Source: JAGTRB01 sp037439685 (lineage in GTDB: Archaea > Thermoproteota > Bathyarchaeia > TCS64). From it: a stretch of 5,935 nucleotides of DNA. Shown one piece after another: positions 1 through 4,964 of this stretch. The stretch is from positions 1-5,935 of the forward strand of contig JBBIVO010000063.1 of assembly GCA_037439685.1 (NCBI GenBank), read 5' to 3'. Under the pieces are notes generated by a model, which worked only from the letters and a program-made list of their open reading frames with translations, was not told the origin of the DNA and made no database searches. Position numbers and translations under genes: made by a program. The stretch's first letter is position 1. Each line of letters starts with the position of its first letter.

Positions 1-1024
1 ACCATCCCCCGGGCCAGGGGTTCGGGAAGTTCGTCTGGGGCTTGTAGTGAGGGAAGCCCCTTATCGGGCCTCTCCCATCCCCCCTAAGCTGGCTTGGATG
101 GATATACATCGGAGTGGCCAGCTTGGCGCTCGCCGACTCCGTGAGCATGCTCGCAATGTTATGGTAATTTCCTATCCAGTGGAATCCGAGATGCCCCCAG
201 CCCAGGAACTGGGCCCCGTTTATCACCCCGCATCTTCCCGCCTCCTCAAGCCTCAGGGCCATGTGGGCGCCGAACCAGCTGTGCTCCCTCCAGATGAGGG
301 GGTCCGCGTGGGGGTGGATCGGCTCACAGTAGGGGGCCACGTAGAGCCTAGCCCCATAGCTGCCCATGTGATGATGGTCCTGATATGCCTGCGGGATCCA
401 GTCCCTGAAGAGTATCTGGGCCATATACCTGGATTCGACCATGTTGGTCATGAAGGCGTCCCGATTGTTGTCGTGGCCCACATACTTGTGGTAGAGCCAG
501 GGGAGGTCGCAACCCTCATAATCGGTTCCAAGCCACCTGTTATACCAGTCCGTCACCATGATCTGCCCATCCGGGTTGAAGCAGGGAACCATAAGGAAGA
601 TCACGTTCTCCCTGATCCTCACAGCCTCCTCATCCATCCTCGTCAAAAGGTCGTAGGCGAGCTCCGGGGCCATCTGGGTCCCCCCAATCTCCGTGGCGTG
701 GAGGCTCATAGACTGGCAGATTACCGCCCTCCCTTCACATATCAGCCTCTCGGCCTCCTCCTCCGAGAGGCCCCTGGGGTCGCTGATGCGGAGGTTGATC
801 TCCCTAAACCTCTCCAGGTTCTTGAGGTTATGAGCAGAGGATATTATAACCAATAGGAATGGGTTACCCTCGGTTGAGGGGCCCATTTCGACCACCTTTA
901 TCTCGTCGCTCTCCCTCTCAAGCAGCCTGAAGTACTCAACGATCCTGTCCCAACGGGCGATCTTCCTGTCACTGCCCAACCTAAACCCGAAGAACTCCTC
1001 GGGTGAAGTGATCCTCCTCGACAT
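1..1024 (-). CDS. M14-family zinc carboxypeptidase-like metallopeptidase (3' end outside window)
   Basis: Reading the minus strand from ATG at 1024 gives 341 residues without a stop before the window edge. The protein carries the M14 signature set in order: Zn ligands H109 and E112 in SLHATEIGG, a PCFNPDGQ strand (147-154), HDNNRD (184-189) where N187 and R188 match the substrate-binding Asn-Arg, a third Zn ligand in DHHHMG (216-221, probably H218), and the catalytic glutamate E296 in LTESAS. The family hydrolyses C-terminal or amide bonds of peptides. There is no signal peptide or membrane helix at the N-terminus, so a cytoplasmic enzyme is likely, perhaps in peptide turnover. The ATG is chosen because a TATA box lies about 30 nt upstream and no in-frame ATG, GTG or TTG is visible between them. 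The actual substrate cannot be read from the sequence. The active site looks complete, and only the C-terminus is missing. Confidence 0.93.
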   Translation of the reverse strand, partial: MSRRITSPEEFFGFRLGSDRKIARWDRIVEYFRLLERESDEIKVVEMGPSTEGNPFLLVIISSAHNLKNLERFREINLRISDPRGLSEEEAERLICEGRAVICQSMSLHATEIGGTQMAPELAYDLLTRMDEEAVRIRENVIFLMVPCFNPDGQIMVTDWYNRWLGTDYEGCDLPWLYHKYVGHDNNRDAFMTNMVESRYMAQILFRDWIPQAYQDHHHMGSYGARLYVAPYCEPIHPHADPLIWREHSWFGAHMALRLEEAGRCGVINGAQFLGWGHLGFHWIGNYHNIASMLTESASAKLATPMYIHPSQLRGDGRGPIRGFPHYKPQTNFPNPWPGGW

Positions 1025-1050
1025 ACAACGTTCTATCCAATTGTCAACAA

Positions 1051-1060
1051 TATTTAAAAT
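1051..1060 (-). promoter_or_regulatory. TATA box for the M14 peptidase gene
   Basis: The minus strand reads ATTTTAAATA here, centred about 31 nt before the ATG at 1024. Archaeal transcription starts roughly 25 nt after the TATA box, so the mRNA would begin within a few bases of the start codon. No Shine-Dalgarno sequence precedes that ATG, which agrees with a leaderless or nearly leaderless transcript. The transcription start is inferred, not observed. Confidence 0.5.
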
Positions 1061-1191
1061 TATTGGAGTTTTAAAATATCGAAAATTTTCCTTTAGCTGA
1101 ATAGTTGATCCAAAAACTGTTTTCAGCGGTTCCACTTTGGCTTAAAGGAATCTAATTCGCCTCTTCTCCTCATATAAAAATATGTTATGCT

Positions 1192-1205
1192 GGTTAGAGC
1201 TGGAA
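1192..1205 (+). repeat. 14-bp inverted repeat, left copy
   Basis: The bases GGTTAGAGCTGGAA here are an exact reverse complement of 1734-1747. Similarity stops soon after on both sides. The right copy lies inside the broken reading frame 1711-1923, where it encodes VRAG; the left copy may be a displaced scrap of the same gene in opposite orientation. Confidence 0.5.
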
Positions 1206-1399
1206 CCTTTGCCGATTAGATATATAACAGCTCCCTATTCTACCACCCTGAAGCCATCGTTGCCGGCTCTTAATCCTCCTATCCCCAGTCAGGCTGTATC
1301 GGAGTAGCTTTATAGATAAAATTTCCATCAAATTTCTCGAGAACCCACGCTCATAATTGGTTCATCTAGTTCCGAGCATATTCGATGTATCTGGGCGTT

Positions 1400-1411
1400 C
1401 TGGCAGTGGTC
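1400..1411 (+). repeat. 12-bp inverted repeat, left copy
   Basis: CTGGCAGTGGTC here is the exact reverse complement of 1900-1911. The pair brackets the protease relic and most of the broken frame upstream of it. It might mark the ends of a lost mobile element, but no flanking target duplication is evident. Confidence 0.4.
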
Positions 1412-1414
1412 GTA

Positions 1415-1658
1415 AACCGCTCTCGTCACCGGGTCGCATTCAGGATCATCGGGGATTCAACATCATTCAGCCCCTCATGCCCCTCTCTACGCATCCGCCA
1501 ATGCCCTGAACCTCCTTGTTTCAGGGGTTTAGCGCTCAACTACCCTGTTTTGGGATGACACCGTAAACGGCTTCTCTGTCGACAACCCCTTACACCTCTG
1601 CAACTTCCTCTGGAACCGGCGGGTTGAAGATCTCGAATTTAACCTTAGCTAAGCCCAA
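1415..1658 (-). pseudogene. Decayed retropepsin-like (clan AA) aspartic protease
   Basis: From a TTG at 1658 the minus strand gives LGLAKVKFEIFNPPVPEEV, the usual opening of small prokaryotic clan AA proteases (a short 'MGL-x-VKV-x-(I/V)-(Y/F)NP' start). After an in-frame TAA (1592-1590) the same frame continues as GVVDREAVYGVIPK (about 1589-1548), aligning with the active-site loop VDTGA-x-Y-x-VIP of this family. The catalytic D-T-G has become D-R-E. A shift to the next frame then gives TPETRRFRALADA (about 1534-1491), matching the Arg-rich strand after the active site. The same frame later reaches DPVT (1435-1424), possibly the family's C-terminal 'DPVTG', but with part of the intervening sequence missing. 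Intact members are about 110-130 residues. Stops, a frameshift, probable deletion and a lost catalytic triplet make this a dead gene. Family assignment is from memory of the motif pattern. Confidence 0.6.
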
Positions 1659-1733
1659 GTTATCGATTTGACCGGTCAATTATTCATCGTTTGCGACGAT
1701 TTTGGAGGTCTCAGGGCCATGTGCCCAGGCATT

Positions 1734-1747
1734 TTCCAGCTCTAACC
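1734..1747 (-). repeat. 14-bp inverted repeat, right copy
   Basis: This is the exact reverse complement of 1192-1205, 528 bp from its partner. It sits within the broken reading frame at 1711-1923. Confidence 0.5.
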
Positions 1748-1899
1748 TTCTCCGAGAGGTTGTATCTCAGCCAGACGCCTCCAGTTTTCGCCATGAGCCC
1801 GTTTACGAGCTCCCAACAGTCAAATCCAACCCAACCGAGAACGGTTGAAATCCAATCGATCCGCTTGGTGGGAACTAGGGTCTTACTAAATCCTTAGCA

Positions 1900-1911
1900 G
1901 ACCACTGCCAG
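1900..1911 (-). repeat. 12-bp inverted repeat, right copy
   Basis: Partner of 1400-1411; the two copies span 512 bp. It falls within the first codons of the broken frame that starts at 1923, immediately before that frame's internal stop codon. Confidence 0.4.
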
Positions 1912-1942
1912 TAACAATCTCATCCTCTTATTCAGTTGGATT

Positions 1943-2290
1943 TTAAAATTTGCTGAATAGTTTTAGATCATCTTTTAGAACCACTCCCTTCTCCATCGCC
2001 TCCAATATTAGCGGCTCATTCTTCTCTAATAGGGTTTGGAACTCCCTTTCCGTTAGGGGGATCACCTGAAAACCTGCTGGAATGTCTATCTGCTCCAGCC
2101 TCCTGACAGGATCACACCTGAACTCCCTCGATATGAGAAGTATGTCTACGTCACTCCAAAGGTTGAAGTCTCCCCTTGCATATGAACCTACCAGAACAGC
2201 TGTAAGCTTGAATGGCAAAGTGGAAACCCATCTTCGAGATTTATCTATACAGGTTTCTCTTAGCTTCCTTCTCCTTTCAAGGATTTCCAT
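1943..2290 (-). CDS. MNT-type minimal nucleotidyltransferase, HEPN partner (antitoxin-like)
   Basis: This 115-residue protein has the nucleotidyltransferase core: strand TAVLVGSYARG (30-40) followed by SDVDILLI (46-53). It supplies the GSxxRG phosphate-binding turn and the two metal-binding aspartates D47 and D49. The usual third acidic residue on the later strand is not evident; that strand reads FQVIPLTEREF (74-84). Members of the MNT family paired with HEPN proteins act as antitoxins, in studied cases by adding AMP to the HEPN protein. That role is inferred here from motif and neighbour. The start is taken at ATG 2290; a TTG at 2305 would add five residues (MGCGE) but has no Shine-Dalgarno sequence. 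The first 31 nt overlap the end of the HEPN gene, which points to translational coupling and one mRNA. Domain identity is secure, activity is not. Confidence 0.85.
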   Translation of the reverse strand: MEILERRRKLRETCIDKSRRWVSTLPFKLTAVLVGSYARGDFNLWSDVDILLISREFRCDPVRRLEQIDIPAGFQVIPLTEREFQTLLEKNEPLILEAMEKGVVLKDDLKLFSKF

Positions 2291-2679
2291 TTCTCCACAA
2301 CCCAACTTATAATTTGCCTCGCAAATCTAATAGCTGATTCGGCGTCGGCTCTTATGTAGTACTCTTCTGGGCCTCCCTCAGCCCAAGCGTTTGGGTACCT
2401 TGTTGGCACGTAATACTTGTCCAGAGCCTTGGCAGCCTCAACAATCTCCAGCTCGATCGAACCCAATCTTTCCTTTGTTTCAGTTATAAGCCTTGAAAGG
2501 CTATGACCATAAGAGGGCAGCCCCAACCCCCTCATCAGAGCCTTAACTGCAAATTCTGCAGCCTGTTGACACTTAAAGCACGCCCAATTGAAGTCTTCCC
2601 TTTCAGCATCAGCCACGGCTGAAGACAGCGTCCTCTCGGAGGACCTCATCCATCTAAGATATTCCCTTTCATCGAGCAT
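2260..2679 (-). CDS. HEPN-domain protein (toxin-like partner of the MNT gene)
   Basis: This 139-residue, mostly helical protein matches the archaeal HEPN family: FNWACFKCQQAAEFAVKALM (30-49) is the typical second helix with the QQAAE core, then GHSLSRLI (58-65), then LDKYYVPTRYPNA (87-99), and a final helix with ADAESAIRFARQI (111-123). HEPN toxins are RNases that act through an R-x(4-6)-H motif. The nearest equivalent here is R50 with H59, eight residues apart, so the RNase motif is spaced abnormally, as in non-catalytic or DNA-binding archaeal HEPN proteins. ATG at 2679 is the first start in frame; a GGGCGTGGG tract just upstream is only a weak ribosome-binding site, and an A+T-rich AAATTAAA (minus strand, about 2723-2716) could be its TATA box. 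It is the first gene of a two-gene unit with MNT. Family call strong; toxin activity uncertain. Confidence 0.88.
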   Translation of the reverse strand: MLDEREYLRWMRSSERTLSSAVADAEREDFNWACFKCQQAAEFAVKALMRGLGLPSYGHSLSRLITETKERLGSIELEIVEAAKALDKYYVPTRYPNAWAEGGPEEYYIRADAESAIRFARQIISWVVEKWKSLKGEGS

Positions 2680-2767
2680 TCAACCCACGCCCAAAAGCCT
2701 TGAATTACCCCATCCTTTAATTTGGCCATCTTTTGAAGAAAAACCTTTCCAAACTATTTCAGGCTGT

Positions 2768-3455
2768 CAAGTTAGGCTCGCCTCCTTTATGGGCCTTGGC
2801 ATCTTTATAAGTTCTGGCCTAGGATTTCTCAGCGTGGTTGCCCTTCGAGCTTGAGACCTAAGTTGTGGTAGGCCTTCCATGCTTTGAGCCTAACTTTGCC
2901 GAGGCCTTTACCTGGGAAGCTTATCTCAAAGCCCTTTAGGCGGCGCTTCACCACCTTATTCAGCCTCTCCAGCGGGCTGCGGCCGTCCCCCATGCTAGAC
3001 GTGGATGCAGGGTTTACGCGCATCGATATCATGGGGTCCCGTCAGCTACCAGAACCCGAACCCTATAGCGTTTCATCAAATACTTCAGAAACCCGTATGC
3101 GATTAGGCCGTTCCTGGTCCAGCTGAGATGGACAGCCAGCAGACGCCTGGCTCCATCGCGAGCCATGCCCAGGCCCTGCTGCCCGAAACCCTGACGCACA
3201 TCTCGTCGACGACGGCAGCCCAGGCCCCGTCAGGGTGCAGGGCTTCGCCAAGGGAGGAGAGCCGGTGTAGCAAGCCTCACCGCCTCGTGGCTCCTATCTG
3301 CGAAGGCCTCTTGGCCCTGCTTGCCCTCCTCAGCGAAAGCCCTGAGAGGTAGAGATACGCGGCGTAGTTCAAAAAAGGCAGCGGAGCCCTACCATGAACG
3401 AAGAAACCCGCAAAAAAGGGACTCGAGTCGGACTTCCCAGCTAAGCCTTAACTTA
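2768..3455 (-). mobile_element. Remnant of an IS6-like archaeal insertion sequence
   Basis: The element is defined by the transposase relic it holds. Candidate ends are CAAGTTAGGCTC at 2768-2779 and, on the other strand, TAAGTTAAGGCTTAG at 3455-3441, which match apart from one gap and few mismatches. This gives about 690 bp, a normal size for archaeal IS6-like elements with a single transposase gene. I see no 8-bp target duplication at these borders. The ends are tentative; the element itself is supported by the coding relic. It sits between the HEPN/MNT pair and the membrane-protein operon. Confidence 0.5.
2829..3447 (-). pseudogene. Decayed IS6-like DDE transposase
   Basis: Following the minus strand with frame changes rebuilds an almost full transposase. 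The N-terminal part gives YAAYLYLSGLSLRRAS (about 3366-3319), a helix-turn-helix region. Next, SHEAVR (about 3291) and, in another frame, LLHRLSSLGEAL. The first catalytic Asp is in AAVVDEMCVRVSGSRAW (D at 3207-3205), followed in a new frame by SWTRNGLIAYGFLKYLMKR and VLVADGTP (second Asp at 3043-3041). The third catalytic residue is in GDGRSPLERLNKVVKRRL (Glu at 2969-2967), and the C-terminal end is KVRLKAWKAYHNLGLKLEG, ending at TGA 2831. The order and spacing match the IS6-like transposases of archaea (VDET, VDxGPWY, ERxxxxxK). Several stops and frameshifts and a slightly short second-Asp-to-Glu distance (about 25 residues) show it is inactive. The exact start is approximate. Confidence 0.8.
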
Positions 3456-3478
3456 AATCGCCGATAAATTGATCCAAA

Positions 3479-3488
3479 ATTATATATA
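3479..3488 (+). promoter_or_regulatory. TATA box of the membrane-protein operon
   Basis: ATTATATATA lies 34-43 nt before the ATG at 3522. It predicts transcription starting near 3508-3512 and a leader of about 10-14 nt. It stands only about 25 bp beyond the putative end of the IS remnant, so the promoter is not part of the element. Confidence 0.6.
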
Positions 3489-3521
3489 CTAAATAAAGGG
3501 GTTTATTTTTGAAAGAGAGGG

Positions 3522-4301
3522 ATGATTTTGATCATAGGTGGAAGACTTCTAGGGTTGATATCGCTGCTCGTTGTCGCCTTCTCGATCTTCCTTTACATGA
3601 GGAGGAGCCTGGCTGGGAGGCTTCCCAACCTCAGGCGTCTACCGGCCGTGGATGTCATCGATGAGATACTTGGTCGATGCGTCGAGATGGGACGCCCGGC
3701 GTGGTACCTGATGGACAACACGGACATGACCACCCCAAGCGTCCTCGCCCCGACGGTCGCGGCCTTCCAGATCCTCTCCTACACGGCTAGGAGGGCGGCG
3801 AGGCTGGGGGCGAAGTTCTTCGTGCCAGTGACCCAGGGGCTAGCCTACACCATAGCGAGCGAGATAGTGGAGGAGGCCTATAAGGCTGAGGGTAAGGCTG
3901 AGGACTACGACCCTCTTGAGACGGTGAAGTACCTCACGGAAGGGGCTGATAGGATGTACATCTTGAATCACATGTGGAGCGATAGGATTGGGGGGGCCTT
4001 CTTCCTTGGAAGCTGGTATCATAAGGCGGTGATATTCACCGAGAATGCTGCTAGGGTGGGAGCCGTCTCCTTGGGTGGAACCGATACGACCCATAACATC
4101 CCCTTCCTCGTCGCCGTATGCGACTACAGCATCATTGGAGAGGAGCTCTACGCGCTCGGCGCCTATGTCTCCCAGGATCCGATTCAGTCATCCTCCCTCG
4201 CAGGTCAAGATGTGGGCAAATATCTGGCCATAATCCTCATCCTGATAGGTTCGGTGCTCATAACACTTGGGTTAGATATAACTTCTATATTTAAGGTGTA
4301 G
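3522..4301 (+). CDS. DUF6754-like membrane protein, first gene of the membrane operon
   Basis: The protein has 259 residues. One membrane helix at about 2-26 is followed by the basic stretch RRSLAGRLPNLRR (27-39), a soluble middle of about 190 residues, and a second helix at about 234-253. The positive-inside rule places the middle domain in the cytoplasm. The pattern of the middle domain resembles the uncharacterised DUF6754 family: VDVIDEILGRCVEMGRP (43-59), a helix LSYTARRAARLGAK (85-98), VEEAYKAEGK with YDP (116-131), TENAARVGAVSLGGTDTTHN (173-192), and CDYSIIGEELYALGAYVS (200-217) before GQDVGK. No catalytic motif I recognise is present. The start is slightly doubtful: GAGAGG (3515-3520) is only 1 nt from ATG 3522 but about 7 nt from a TTG at 3528 that would shorten the protein by two residues. 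The stop is 11 nt before the next gene, with which it is probably co-transcribed. Biochemical function unknown. Confidence 0.85.
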   Translation: MILIIGGRLLGLISLLVVAFSIFLYMRRSLAGRLPNLRRLPAVDVIDEILGRCVEMGRPAWYLMDNTDMTTPSVLAPTVAAFQILSYTARRAARLGAKFFVPVTQGLAYTIASEIVEEAYKAEGKAEDYDPLETVKYLTEGADRMYILNHMWSDRIGGAFFLGSWYHKAVIFTENAARVGAVSLGGTDTTHNIPFLVAVCDYSIIGEELYALGAYVSQDPIQSSSLAGQDVGKYLAIILILIGSVLITLGLDITSIFKV

Positions 4302-4307
4302 AGGTGA
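4301..4307 (+). promoter_or_regulatory. Ribosome-binding site deciding the start at 4313
   Basis: GAGGTGA ends 5 nt before ATG 4313 and overlaps the last base of the upstream stop codon. It selects 4313 over the out-of-frame ATG at 4309, which meets a stop after two codons. Confidence 0.75.
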
Positions 4308-4312
4308 AATGA

Positions 4313-4960
4313 ATGTCTGAGAGGCTTTATAAAATACAGATTCCAATAATTCTTCAGGCCCTATTCATAATATTGATGTTAGCAGAGTTCTTCTTCACAG
4401 TTCCCAAACCCATAATAGATATAAATGTGACTTTAAGATCCTTTGTTCCAATAGTATCAGCCGCAGCCATAATACTTGGAATCGTTCTACTAACAATAAG
4501 CCACATTAAAAAGATTTCTTCTAGGGGAGATGATTGGTATTATAGCATCATATACTTGATCTCATTGGTTATAACTTCAGCCTTTGGAATAATCAGCGTT
4601 AGGGACTTCACATTCCAGTGGATCTACAACAACATGACCGCCCCGATCGGAGTAGCCCTATACTCCCTCACGGCTTTCTACATCACCTCCGCCGCCTACA
4701 GGGTCTTCAGGGCTAGGAACTTGGACGCCACGGTGCTCCTGGTCTGCGCCTTCATCGTGCTGATGATGCTTATACCCGTTGGCGCTGCCATCCTTCCCCC
4801 AGTCGTTCCCATAGGGGAATGGTTGAGGTCCTTCCCAAGCTCGGCGGGGTTTAGGGGTATGATCGTAGGGACTTCCCTTGGGATAGTGGGCCTAGGGGTC
4901 AGGATAATGGTGGGGAGGCAAAGAGAGCATCTTGGGATCAGGGAGGAGAGGAGGGGGTGA
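4313..4960 (+). CDS. Six-helix integral membrane protein, second gene of the operon
   Basis: The protein has 215 residues, nearly all hydrophobic. Helices lie at about 10-30, 43-63, 76-96, 107-127, 138-160 and 181-200. Basic clusters are at HIKKISSR (64-71), RVFRAR (130-135) and GRQREHLGIREERRG (201-215), which suggests both ends and the 130s loop are cytoplasmic. The stretch TAFYITSAAYRVFRARNLDATVLL (120-143, given here as its position) is the most distinctive part: a helix ending in an aromatic and arginine-rich loop, which I remember from membrane proteins encoded beside DUF6754 genes in bacteria. No transporter or enzyme signature is recognised. Base composition changes inside the gene: the first 300 nt are A+T-rich with ATA and AAT codons, the rest is G+C-rich like its neighbours. 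The stop is 4 nt before the next start, so co-translation is likely. Function unknown. Confidence 0.85.
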   Translation: MSERLYKIQIPIILQALFIILMLAEFFFTVPKPIIDINVTLRSFVPIVSAAAIILGIVLLTISHIKKISSRGDDWYYSIIYLISLVITSAFGIISVRDFTFQWIYNNMTAPIGVALYSLTAFYITSAAYRVFRARNLDATVLLVCAFIVLMMLIPVGAAILPPVVPIGEWLRSFPSSAGFRGMIVGTSLGIVGLGVRIMVGRQREHLGIREERRG

Positions 4961-4961
4961 T
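4950..4961 (+). promoter_or_regulatory. Strong ribosome-binding site for the third operon gene
   Basis: GGAGGGGGTGAT is close to a full match to the archaeal anti-Shine-Dalgarno sequence, just upstream of ATG 4965. It overlaps the stop codon of the preceding gene. It is the reason for choosing ATG 4965 over the TTG at 4932. Confidence 0.7.
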
Positions 4962-4964
4962 GAG

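Larger units (their letters stand above)
1061..1423. other. AT-rich intergenic stretch with no recognisable gene
   Basis: Both strands carry frequent stops and no recognisable protein. The stretch contains A+T-rich TATA-like tracts (around 1171-1182, 1219-1226 and 1309-1320) with no convincing gene downstream. It also holds the left copies of two inverted repeats (1192-1205 and 1400-1411). It looks like decayed DNA between the M14 gene and the protease relic. Confidence 0.5.
1711..1923 (-). pseudogene. Unrecognised broken reading frame upstream of the protease relic
   Basis: Minus-strand ATG at 1923 opens a 70-codon frame that runs to TGA at 1713-1711 with one internal TAA at codon 10 (1896-1894). 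After that stop it reads smoothly, for example GFSKTLVPTKRIDWISTVLG, then GFDCWELVNGLMAKTGG and VWLRYNLSEKVRAGK. The amino-acid make-up looks protein-like (Trp, Tyr and charged residues well mixed), unlike the Ser/Pro-rich opposite strand. I do not recognise the family. It could be a fragment of a larger gene interrupted long ago, or a chance open stretch. It lies between the HEPN/MNT pair and the protease relic, same strand, and carries the right-hand copies of two inverted repeats. Confidence 0.3.

Noticed and set aside
47..856. Long plus-strand open frame (269 codons)
   Set aside because: It lies wholly opposite the M14 peptidase, whose minus-strand reading has all family motifs. The plus-strand translation is rich in Pro, His and Val without any domain, as expected for the shadow of a G+C-rich gene.
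1504..1526. Hairpin CCCTGAA/TTCAGGG with a 9-nt loop, considered as a terminator or RNA element
   Set aside because: It falls inside the protease relic, has no T-run after it, and a 7-bp stem is easily found by chance.
1691..1897. Plus-strand open frame of 68 codons in the gene-poor region
   Set aside because: Ser/Pro-rich with no recognisable domain and no convincing ribosome-binding site; the opposite strand reads more like protein.
1929..1959. Inverted repeat TATTCAG/CTGAATA around the end of the MNT gene, considered as a terminator
   Set aside because: The loop is 17 nt, the stem is A+T-rich and archaeal termination does not depend on such hairpins; no clear T-tract follows on the minus strand.
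1096..1962. Direct repeat GCTGAATAGTT at 1096-1106 and 1952-1962, considered as a target or attachment-site duplication flanking the dead region
   Set aside because: Only 11 bp in A+T-rich sequence, and one copy lies within the MNT coding end; chance cannot be excluded.
2082..2312. Plus-strand open frame opposite the MNT gene
   Set aside because: Antisense shadow of the nucleotidyltransferase, which has clear motifs.
2588..2854. Plus-strand open frame opposite the start of the HEPN gene
   Set aside because: Overlaps the HEPN coding region antisense, Ser/Leu-rich, no domain.
2829..3352. Several plus- and minus-strand open frames of 60-80 codons in the IS region
   Set aside because: The minus-strand ones are pieces of the broken transposase and the plus-strand ones are their antisense shadows; none is an independent gene.
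3420..3429. Palindrome GACTCGAGTC, considered as an operator for the downstream operon
   Set aside because: It lies within the IS remnant and about 50 bp before the TATA box, without a second copy nearby.
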